From contig BSDZ01000023.1 in the NCBI GenBank assembly GCA_030268105.1, forward strand, positions 496,001-560,000: a DNA stretch of 64,000 nucleotides, written 5' to 3'. The notes beneath the pieces were generated by a model. That model ran no database searches. It saw only the letters and a list, made by a program, of their open reading frames with translations, and was not told where the DNA came from. This stretch comes from Volvox africanus. Taxonomy: Eukaryota; Chlorophyta; Chlorophyceae; Chlamydomonadales; Volvocaceae. Each line of letters begins with the position of its first letter. The stretch's first letter is position 1. Shown here piece by piece: positions 49,101 through 61,100 of this stretch. Both the position numbers and the translations under genes were made by a program.

Positions 49101-52100
49101 CGCATCCGGGATTGCCACCATGCCTGTGTGTATGTGTGTGAGATAAGGGGGGCTTTGCTTCACCCGTGGCCACTACCACCTGGCAGTAGTCCCCTACCTT
49201 CTCCTGCCTGTATCCTCATTCGTTCACCCCTAGGGATGTTGACTGCTCCGAAATCAGTGATTTTCCCGGGTTCAGCACCCACCGCCTCCAGCGTAGTAGA
49301 ATCTGCCGGATCAACGGCGGCCTCAACTCCACTCCTGGTCGGCTCGCATGTCACTATATGTGAGGGTCCTCACCGGGTCCTCACCGTCCATCAACGTCGG
49401 GGGCACATCCATGTGTGTACGTATGTGTGTGCGTGCGTGACTGCGTGTGCGTGCGTGACTGCGTGTTTGTATGTATGTATGTGTATGCGTGCGAGCGTGC
49501 GTGACTGCGTGTGCGTGCGTGACTGCGTGTGCGTGCGTGATTGCGTGTTTGTATGTATGTATATGTATGCGTGCGTGCGTGCGTGACTGCGTGTGCGTGC
49601 GTGTGTGTGTATGTGTATGTGTATGCGTGCGTGCGTGCATTCAAATAGTTGGGAATTTTCCTCATAAAGGTCGACACGAGGCCCCATTAATTGTGGGTCC
49701 TCCTCCTCCTCGTCCCGCCCCTCCTCCTCGTGGTCCTTTTCCCGCTGTCTCACCGACCCAGATCGATGCGGCCACCTCCAAGGCCACAGTGCTCTCCGAT
49801 AAGGAGCGCATCCTGGCTGACATCGCCGCCTCCCCCGGGGGCATCACCGCCTTCAACGCAGCCATGCGCTGCGCACTGCTGCTGCGGCCACTGGACTACG
49901 AAGGGGAGCTGGCGGCGGCACTGACGGAGCCGGCGCCTACGACCCACGGGCCAGTGCCGGCGGCGGCGTCTACGGCCCCACCGGCTAGCCAGACTGCGCA
50001 GCCGCAGAACTGGGTGAGAAGGAGATCGTTAGGAGGCGGCATCGGTTGGTGGCGGCTGATGTCAATGTGACGCACGATGCTGCGACGTGGAAAAACTGTC
50101 AGTGGAAGTGGATGTAGACTAGTTACATCGGGCATCATATCACGGTTTCGGAACGACAGTAGTTCCGTAGAACAAAGATGACGCTTGTGAACGTTTTATT
50201 GTGCGGCTGTTTTTTATTTTTTATTTTTTTTTGTTTTTTCACATGCTTCCGTGATGCATGTGCATTCCCGCCGACGTTGCTTGGGTTCCCCGAGCCAGGA
50301 CTTCGCCCCCCTGGAGTCTTGGCTGGCGCTGCCCCCAGGCCACAGACACCACCGGGCGCTTGCGCTCCTCGGCGGTACTGGTACAGGAAAGTCCTCTGCG
50401 GCGGCGGCGGCGATGAAGCGCCTGATGGGACCGGCGTCGGCGTCATCGGCGTTGCCGTCGGCATCGGCGTCGTCGGGGTCCTGGGCCGGGGCAGTCGTGC
50501 CCGTCGTGGCACATTTCTGCCGGGCGAGGAACCTGCAGGTACGGTAAATACGTAAGGCCCGTGAAAGAGATGCGGGTACGAATGCATGTACGTCGGTCCC
50601 GGAATCCGGATTCTAAACTCTAAATCCACATCACATATGTGCGCACGGGGCAATTGGATATTGCAGATATATTTTGTTTCGGTTGACATGGCAGCACGTG
50701 AGCGATGGGCCTGGGGGAGGGGGATAACCGTGGCTTGTGGCTGAAAGTGGAGTGTGTGGTTTCGGAGGTGGCCGTACAACCAAATGGGAGCTGACGGTCT
50801 CTATGTTGAAATCGTTCCGATCGCTCTCAGGCCTGGAACACACACACACATACACGCACACACACACGCACATTCTTCCCCAGCAGTCTCTCTCTCCCCG
50901 TATCTCTCTCTCTCTCTCCCTCTCTTTCCCCGTATCTCTCTCTCTCCCCCTTTTTTCCCTTATCTCTCTCTCACGCACACGCAGGCCCTGGATCCATTGG
51001 CCGCGATGCGAAGCCTGGCTTACCAACTGTCGCTGATATTCCCGGAGTGCTTGCAGGTGCGCCTGCGTATGGGTTAGGTTAGATGCGGCAGCTAGCGAAG
51101 AGCGAGATTAATGGACGGACCCCGTATTTTTCTTCAAAACTCGAGAAGTTCATCATCGCAATGGCTAACTCAGATCTCAAGTTTCCCAACATGATCTGCT
51201 TTCAGACATCACCTTAATTCAAAGAGCATACGTTTGACGTTAATATTCAGTGATACGTGTTTGAGTCTCGCACGAAGGGCTGTTGCCGTTAGTGGTGAAC
51301 CCATGGGCCATAAGGCCCCTCGTCATCCTGTCCGGGCTCATGAAAGACCTGTCTCCGAAACCCCCTTTTTGCAACCCACATCAGAGCTATTACGCGTTCG
51401 ACCTGAGCGCCAGCGGCAAAAGTGGTAGCAACAGTGGAGAAGGCGGAGAGGCGGGCGGCAGCGGCAACTTTGCGCTGCAAGCAATCGCCGGTATGGCCGC
51501 CGCCGAAGGGACTGGCAGCGGCGGCGGCGGTGGTGGGAACAATTTCGCTGACGGCGGCGACGGCGGCGGCGGCGGTGGACATGACCCGGTGGCGGCGGCG
51601 TTTGAGGCTTTGTTGCTCCGGCCCCTCGAGCAGTTGTGGAAATTGTACGAAGATGCTGTACAAGCAGCTGCCACTGGCAGGCGGACGTCCGAGGGCAGTG
51701 GCGGCAGGGACGTTGGTGATGGTGATGGTGATGGTGTGGAGTCACCAAAAGTGAAGGTGATGGTCAACACGGCGGCGGCAGTGGGGGCGGCGGCGGCAAC
51801 TGCGGCGGCAGCGCCGCAATTGGTGATTCTACTGGATGGTGTTGACGAAGGGGACTCAGGAGCAGTTGGCGGCGCGCACGAGAACGCGATGCTGTTGCTG
51901 CTGCAGGTCTGTTTTTCAGTATCGTGTCCTGTCGTGTCGGGTTGTGTCGTTTAGCTGATACGTTTTGTGCACGGAGCTTGGGAGCAAAGGACCCCGCAAG
52001 TACATCTTTAGAGGGAAGGCCCTCGACTCGACTCGACTTGGTTAAAAGGCACGGGGGCTGAGGGGCAACGCCGACCAAAACGTCCAACCAGGGCGCGTAG

Positions 52101-55100
52101 CGAAAACCCTGAGTGGGGACACACACTGAGTGACCGCCCCGGATGTCGCCGCGTCCGAACCCTTTTGAGGTTAAGGTTATAATCTTCTCCCTGCAGCTTT
52201 GAATCTGCAAGATATCTTTGAGAGCTCCATGAAATTGTCTAGTTGTATTGTCCATGTTAAATCTTTTACATAAAGCATCTAAATTTACCCTAAACTTAAT
52301 CTTCAGATTTTATATTATAACACTTTAGTTTGGCATTTAATTTTAGTTTTGTTATGATGATTTTAGAGAAGAAAGAGCTATTTTTATTGTATCGGGATCG
52401 TGCAGGAGCACTTCCCACGTCTCCCGCCGTTCGTACGGCTCATCGTGACGGCGCAGCCGCTGCCGCAAATTCGCGCCTTGCTAAGTCGCAAGTTCGATCC
52501 GTGGACCATCACTCCAGATGACATTCGGCCGCCGCCATCTGCCTGCGCCGCGGCGCTGGCGGCGCGCCTAGCGCGACGGCCCAGGCTGGTGGCGGCGCTA
52601 CATCAGGGTGGGCCCGATGCTGCTGCCTCCGTCGCCTCCGCCTCACCTGCGGCCAGAACCCCCGGTGAATACGACATCTGCGGTGACGGCGGCAGCAGGC
52701 TGAGAGCGGTGGCGGAGCGCCTTTGGCGGGTGGGTGACCCGTTGAGCTGCGACTTTGCTGTCCTTCTGTTCCGCTCGTCCACCTCCCGCGGGTCTTCAAA
52801 TCTTGTGGATCTTGTGGATTTTGTGGATCGTCTGACTTACCACATCTCTTGTGTCGACTCAGGACGCACCTTCTCGTCCTGTGCACTTTCCTTCTCACCT
52901 AGTCCAGCTGGGGGGGCCGCTATGGTTTGGTTTTTATGCGAGATGCGGGTGTGATGATGGGGCCACTTGCGTCGGGGAGCATTTGATGGACCCACCATCG
53001 AAAGCTACTAAGTAAAACTCGCCCCCAGGAAACAACGTGCGCGGAAATACATAGGTAGATGAGACCCACCCGGTCCACTCTTCGCGTCTCCCTTCTTTCC
53101 CCTCCTCAAGTTTTCGCTTCTCTACCTTGGACGGAGCTAGACGTCGTCCTCCACCCTCGCGACTAGTCAAACCATGCGTTACAGCCGCATCTCCATAGCG
53201 GTATCATGTCTCGTTTAGTCGCCTCTCCCCTTCTTTCCCCTCTTGAACCTCGGGCCTCACAGGCCAGCAGGGGCTGGATGCTCTTCCTGAGACTGGCGGA
53301 AGACATCCTGGACGCCACCGCCACCGCTGCCGCCACCGCTGCCGCCGCAATGCCGCGAAAACCCGTACGGGCACCCCACCACGGTTCTCAGGGCCAATCA
53401 ACAGCTGATGAACTACAACAGTCAAACATTCTGGGGGCGTTGAGGGCCGCACTGGACGAGCTAGAGGTGGCGGCGGCCGCCGCCGCGGCGGCGCCACTGT
53501 ATTCTCTGTATGTGAAGACGGTGGTGGCTCCAGAGGTGGTGGCGGCGGCGCTCGGATGTGGCGCTGACGGCAGCAGTGGTGCAGATGGACTGCCAGAGGA
53601 ATCCCTCTGGGGTCCCACAGCCGGGCAGCTGACTTTCCTTCTCGAGGTGCCCGGGGGGCTTCCTTCGTGGGGACTAGGGTCCACTGGTGTACTGTGATAC
53701 CTCTGAGCTCTGAATCGTAAAAATGTCAATTATATATAAAATATGTATACATACACATATAGGCATATTTATATATGTATTGGATATTTGTGTGTTATTT
53801 TTAATATATTTAATTAAAAATAATTAAAGAATGAATATAATAATAACAACAGTTCTATGTAACCTATATGTTACTTAACATAAATAATATACATACATAT
53901 ATGTATTATGGCAAGTTATTATGCAAAAAAGAAATCATGGAATGTCGGGTATCAATGTTTGCAGTTAACAAATGGCATGCACGAACTAACTGGACGTGTT
54001 CGTCCCGCCTCCTTTTTTCGTTCCCTGACCCCAAAACGGAGAAAGCAGATGCCATGCGGAATGGCGCCAGCGTGCACTGCAAATGTCAAATAGGGCATCT
54101 GCGCACTGCTTGCGTGTGTTATATTGCCCCTCTGACGCCCCGCGACCGAGTTCCAGATTTCTCTTTTCTTTCTTTCCTTTTCTTTCCAGATTTCTCCCTA
54201 GACTGACCTCAATCCCTCAATGGGTTCCTTACTCGGGCTATCGATCGCTTGTCTGCTCTGTTTGCTGCAGACACTGGGCGCTGCTCGGGAGCCGCTCTAT
54301 CTGGCTCAGCTTCAAGACCTGGGCTTACCCGCAATCAGCTCCAGGGACGGTGCTGCTGCTGCCGCCGCATCATCGGCTAGCCTGGGTTTGGGCTGTCTGA
54401 TAACTGTGAGGGGCTACAAGCTGCATGGCGTCCACAGGTGGGAACAAGGTCCTCCGCCCTCGCGCGGCATCTCCCATGCGAGCCTTTATGTTTATGTACG
54501 ACGTACCGTGTGTGTATTGCCTGCATTGCCCCGGAAATTGACGTCGCTCCCCCTTCCCGGCTTTAACGCAATGCGCCCAATGGCCACGTCGGAGGTCAGG
54601 AGGTAAACCTTAAGACCTTCCATCTTGTCCTAGCTTGTTCGCTCAGCTAGCAGCGTCTGTGGCACAGCCGCCAAGTTGATTGATGAGCCGCTGTCGAGGC
54701 CGTTATCCGGTTCCCTGGCCACGCCGCCGCCGCCGCCAGGTCCCTCTTTGAGTGGCTGAGCACAGGAGGCGGTGATGAAATCAAACGACTGCTCCGGCAA
54801 GGTCCCGCCGGTGCCGCCGATGCCGCTGCGGGCTGTGACAGCAGCAACAGCTTCGGCCTCCGCCGCGGCCACGCCGCGCTGGCGGCAATGACATTGCGGG
54901 ACGTAGCAGCGGCACGTTCTTCTCAGGAGGCTGCCGCCAGCGGCCGCGGCGGTGCGCGGGGTCCCCGCGGCCCCGATTTGTACTCGCTGCAGCATGCGGT
55001 GGCGCATGTTCTTGAGACAGCGGCCTGCATGACCTCTGAAGGGGATGAGGAAGGTAACAGCCACGGCCTATGAGCCGTCAAGGGACTTTCATCATTGAGA

Positions 55101-58100
55101 CTTCCATTCTTGCCAGGCTAGAGTCGGTCAGCCCTCATTCAAACAGCTTGCGCGTGCAGACGCCTTACCTCGGTTTACCCGCGCCTAATCCCTCCGAGAC
55201 CCCTTATTCAGCGGCTCTATTCATCGTTGCGATTTTTTCCTTTTACTCCCTTGCAAAGTCGGACAGCTGCTCAGTTACGGTCCAGAAAGTTGGACATCTG
55301 CTCAGTTAGGGTCAAGGGAAGGGCCATCCCAGCTACCCATGTACGCGAAAAGCCGAGCATAGTCTTTCATTTGCTGGCCTGGCTCTCTTCCCCTATGCCG
55401 GCGTTCCCCAGGAGCACTCCATTTGCTGCGAACGCTGTTCCTGGATTTCTACTATTGGCGCTGTGTCTATCAGGAGGGATCGGCGGCGTCCGTCGCGCTG
55501 GCGGCACTGCTGCGTCACGAAGCCATCTTCGCACGGGCTAAGCCGCCGATGATGTCGGCGACGTCGCAGTTGGAAGCAGCGAGGGGCTCCGTAAGCGGCC
55601 GATTCTACAAAGACGGCGGCGTGACGGCGGCGGCGCTGGCTGCCGATACGGCGCGCTGGCTGCAGTCGTACCATGGGACGTTACTGCGATTCCCCGAGGT
55701 GCAGTACGGGCATGTGGGAACGTGGAGGTTATCTCGCTCGAGGTTATCAAACCCAAGACTCCCGAGAGCTGTTGGGAATTCTGAGCCTTTGTCGGTCCAG
55801 AGCGGAAACGGAGAGGACGTGCAGCTGAATGAGCTGTATGGACTCCACCAGGGGGCGGATTCAGGGTCTCTCGGGGGGTCTCTCGGGGGGTCTCGGGGGT
55901 CTCGGGTGATTTTAGGGTTCAGGGTTTCAATCCTGTTAGATTCTGGAAGTCATGAAAATAGTTTCAATGTTTAAGCCCTTTTAAGATGTAAGCAGCTGAA
56001 AGTTCTTTGTCTCTTTACAATCTACTATCCGAACCCTCCCTGATACCGCAGGCCATCCTGCAATCTGCTCTGGCACTTCCCGCCTCCTCGCCCATTCGTG
56101 TCGCCGCCCTAGCAGCGCTGGCACCCCCTCGCACCCCACCCTCTCCACCTCCTTCCAGCCGACCCACTGCCTCATCCTCAGCACCTGGTTTTGGAGCCGA
56201 ACCTGGCGCCTCTCAATCTACATCCCCTGCCGGTGCGGGTCCCGCATCGTCTGTGTCTCCATCGCCCGTGGCAGCGGTGCCGGCCGCCACCCTGGCGCAG
56301 ACAGTGGCGGTGCCGGCCGTCGTCGCGGCGCAGCTTGACGGGACGGCATGGCCGAAGCCCTATTACCTGAGCAATCCACCGCCAGATTGGGGCGCGTGCT
56401 CATTGACGATGGAGAGCCGCGGCGTGACGCGGGGTCTCGCTTGGGTTCCGGAGCCCGGATTGATCATTGCTGCCTGCGGTGAGCGTGTTGGGGAATGGAA
56501 CCCGGAACAAATGATTAAGCGCTGTAGCTGTAGTTGGTGCTTAAAGGTTTCCTGATTTTAGTGCTTCGTTTAGGACTGGCCTAGTAGTGGGCGGGATGAG
56601 GAGTGGGGGGCGATTGGGTGAGATGAGGGGTGGGCGGGATGAGGAGTGGGGCGCGATTGGGTGAGATGAGGGGTGGGCGGGATGAGGAGTGGGGGGCGAT
56701 TGGGTGAGATGAGGGGTGGGCGCAAGGATGAGGAACCCAAGCACGTAACACTGATGCCGTTTTGACGAACATTGATCATGTTCCAGCCAGCCAGCCAGCG
56801 GATGAAAGAACTAGGCTCGTGGTGCAAGGTTTCATCCACAACGGTTGTCGGCATCAGCGATTCTTAATGAGATATAGACTTATGATTGGGGGGGTACAAG
56901 TCACATGCAAACATGACTGTGGGGAGGAGGGTGGGATATGCAACGTATCCGGTTCGGGGAACCTTCCGTGAAGGTAAGGGCTGAACCCGCACCACATCTT
57001 AAAGACAAGGGATGGTGGGCAATCTGGTTACTTGACTGCGGTGTGACATCGGTTGTAAACATCATTGTACAATTATTAGGTTGGCCCCCAGCATCTGTTC
57101 CCACCAGCCCTCCTCGCCTCTTTGACTCTTGCGTGTGACCCTGTCCTCGCCCCCCGCCGGCCCTCCCCTGCCTCCTGTCGACGGCCCCGTCGTAGACGAT
57201 CGGAAAGTGCACCTGCTGTCACCACTCACCGGAGGCCAGGAAAGTGGTGGTAGTGGTGGAATACAGTGTTGTCAGGGTATATGTATGTGCAAAGAAAGGG
57301 GCGGGTGCGGCCGCGGAGCCGTTGTCTTACCTTGTGTGCACTTCGACTTAATTGATTTGATCCGCACCAACGTATGTCAGCGTTTGCACCAATCCGGCAA
57401 ACGCCCCAATCCGCTCTGAACTATCTCTGTCTCTCCATTTGTCTGTCTCTCCATCAGTCCTTCTCTCCATCTGTCTGTCGCACCAAACCGAGACACTATA
57501 CCCCTCAGCGACAGGAAGCCCCCACGTTCAACTTCCGACTTCGTCCTGGGTCTTTCTCGGTTTTTCATTTCCTGAAATGCCTACCTCTCCCTCTCCCTCT
57601 CCCTCTCCCGCTCCCTCTCCCGAACGCCCGCACACCCGCATACACACACATTGAAATCTCCAGGTGGGCCTTATGGAGGGTCACACCGACCGTGTGTACT
57701 GCGTCGCCCTACGCCCCGAAATCAAACCCGAGCTCCCCGCCCGTAGCTCTCCCAACAATTATGGTGCTCCAGAGCCGAGGCAAGCAGCTACTGCTGCCGC
57801 TGCAGCTGCAGAAGGGGGGGCGGAGCCTGCAGTGGCGCGGACCGCGTTGGTTGAGGCGGTGGAGGTAGTGGTGGCGAGTGGCTCTCTGGATGGCCGAGTA
57901 GCTCTCTGGGACGGGTCTACCCGGATGCAGTTGCAGCTGCTGGAGCCAGGTAAGTCCATGCATGTGTGAGTGCATGTGAAGTAGCCCACGAGGACTGAGA
58001 CGCTTTGTCTGCATGCGTGTAGGGTTTGGGGAAACCCGCAGGTAAACCCACAAAGATGCGGCGTGAGCGGGCGATGACGCGGTATCGTATTCTAGTGCGT

Positions 58101-61100
58101 TTGTCTATTTGTTAGGAGAGGTGGTGTAAGGGAGCAAGAGCTGTCACGCAAAGGAATCGCAAACATGGGCGCATCCCGCGCACGACGGACACGCAGGCCT
58201 ACCACTTCCACATGAGGGGAAGGGGAGAGGCGATGTTGTGAATGGAGGAGTTGGACTTTACCGTATTTGATGCCTCCGACTCGTTCTCTTGTGCCGATCT
58301 TCCACCGCGTAATGGGGATGTAAATGGACGAGAGTGTATCGCGCTGTATCCTGGGCCTGTTAGTGCTGCAAGAATATCAAGATTGGATTTTGGCGTATTC
58401 CAAAATGGTACGTCCCATCAGGTGGAGGGGAGAAGATTCCATCCGATGGCGCAGAGGAGGGAAGCCCGGCGGTAACCAGCTTTGGCTTCTCTGTAGTGGA
58501 GGACCGACCCGCGGGTCCGAGCGCCAAGGGCTCTGTGGACTGTCTCGTCTTTAGCCCTGACGGGGTTTGGCTGGCGGCAGGGACGAGTGAGTAGGGGCGA
58601 TCTGCGGCTTCGGGTGTGTGTGGAAGCAAAACAAGGTTTTACCAGTGCAGTGCAGTGCAGTCCAGTGCCTGGCTACCTGCCAAACAAAGGACTAGAGAGT
58701 TCGGTATGAGCGCGTTGTTCCATCTGCCCTTCAAATGTTCTTGGCCTCGTCCCACGTGACATGTATGTATACTCATCCCTGATATGTAACTTACGTAAAC
58801 ACTACACCTGATTGAATGTGTATGGCGTGCAACATGCGAGATCTTGTGTCAAGGTCTCGTGAGAAGATCCTGTGTAATGTGTACCGGTCCCTAACTCCCA
58901 CACAGGTGACGGCTCAATCACTTTGTGGCGAATGCTGGATGGTCATGATGCGCTCCACGTCGACGGGTTCACAGTCGGTGCCAGTAGCGGTAGAGGTGGA
59001 GACAGCGGGAAGGCGGCGCCTTCCACAACCGTCACCGCTGTGCCCGTCCGTGCGGTCAAGGCTTGGATCTCTCCCCAGGCGCATAAGGCGGCGGTGGCAG
59101 GTCTGACGTTCATGGACCTCTCCCAGCTGCGCGGTGACGGGCCGGGCTCCCGGCTCAGGGCCTGCGAGGGCACAGGGGCCGGTGACCTGCCTGCTCAGGT
59201 GCTCGTATCATGCTCGGGTAAGGCCGTGACGGGTTCGGGAAAGCAATCCTCGTGTTTTAGATGTCGCCTCCGATGACTCAAGGAGCGGAAGAGGGAGGGG
59301 AACTCATCATGGATTTGGGGTCCCTCTTATCACAGTGAAAATACCGTCCTTCTCCCACCACTGTATCTTTAACTACCACTCTTTTACGCCTTTATTCGCA
59401 CGTGTTCGGCCACCGGTGTATTGTGTTGCATTTACGCGTTTTTCTTCCTGAGAACAGTTTCTCCCTCTTATACCGAATACTAGAGGATGGCTGCATCCAT
59501 ATCTGGGACCCACGGGTTGCGGACAGCGCCGGAACCGCGTGGGCAGTTTCGGATCCCCTACGGACGTTCCGAGCGGACAGTGAAGACCAGAGCCAGTATG
59601 AGGAAACTGGCCTGCAGCCACAACAGCCAATCATGGCCTCCGCCGACCCATGGTTCATCTGCGATTTCCTTCCAACGCCGGTGGACGGCAGTAGCATCGG
59701 CAGTAGCAGGAGCTGTAGCGGTGGCGACAACGACCTCCGGACAGCTTCAACATCTGGACCGGCTGATACCCCGCGGCAACTTTTAGCAGGTGTAGCCGAA
59801 GATGTAGATGTACAGCAGTCACGCGCATCATATCGGTCTCCGGAGCATTACTGCCTGGCGGCCGGCCCCGGACTGCCAGCGGGATGCTTATTGGTCGGCT
59901 CAGGTGCGGTGGTCAATAGGAAGATGACAGCGTCCCCGTATCTTGAAGTTACCCTGGGAACCGCGAAGGGCGAACCCTATACCGGTATTATGGCCGTTTT
60001 GGGCCTTATGGAGCCTTTCCAGGACATCTAAATGTGGCAAAGAGCGTGAAGGGATGGTTGCAAACATGGCTCCCTCCATTCTCATGCTTTTGTTAAGCAA
60101 AATCCAACCAACTCATGGAACTTGTTTAACTGCCACTGACAGTACTGATTTACTTACATGCTTCTCGCCATGTTCTTTCCTCTCTGGACATGCCTGTCCC
60201 TTAGGGCGTTTGTTTAAGCATCTCTCTACTTCTGACAAGGCTGTTTAGTTTATGTAAAACGTCTCAAATGCTCGAAGTAGAGGGGATTAGGCTTCCCGTT
60301 AGCTGATTGGCATTGCGTTGATCTATTACAATTCCCTGCTTGCGCTGCAGGCTCCGGACCTGTTGCGGTATGGGATGTGACCTTAGGTGTGCTCCAAGAA
60401 CGACTGAGGGGACATGTGGATGCCGTGCACTGCTTGGCGCTCCAGGTACATCGAGGATTCGTTGCAATATGCGCACGAGGGAGGGAGAGGAAGCAAGGAG
60501 GCCTAAGTGCAGCAGTGTTATCGAGGCGCTTGCCGCTGGGAAAGCTTACGTTTGATGATGAAACCTTCATAACTCTTATATCCGTGAAAAATTCTTGTAT
60601 GTCACAGTCCCACCTCAGCAGCAAGCTGAAGCTTGCAGTTGCAGCACCTGTGGCCGAGTGGTTAAGGCGCCGCCCTGCTAAGGCGGTGGGGTTTCCCCGC
60701 GTGCGTTCGAATCGCATCGGGTGCGATACATTTTGTGACTTTTTCACAGCTACTTGTTGTTTCTTCCTCCATTTTCATTTTCCATTCGAGTGTACAAAAG
60801 GTCAATCCTCACATTCCTGCCCATTAACCTGATGTTCTCGACCTTCACTTTTTCCACTCTAAATTTCCACAACCTCGCTCGGCACATGTTAACAACAACA
60901 TCTTCGTGCACAGGACGGGGGACCAAACTTTGCTTCTGGTTCAGGTGCGAAGGGCAACGGCAAACATGAAAGGCCACCCAGTAACGGGAGGCTAGCCAGG
61001 AATGACCGAACGGGGCGCGATATATGGCATTGGAAATTACAAACTATTCATAATATCATAAATGAAGATGAACATATTGGCTCGCGTTATACTTGAGGTT

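Noticed and set aside
49323..49753. His-Thr-rich minus-strand frames
   Set aside because: Created by the TG/TGCG satellite within a STAND gene intron.
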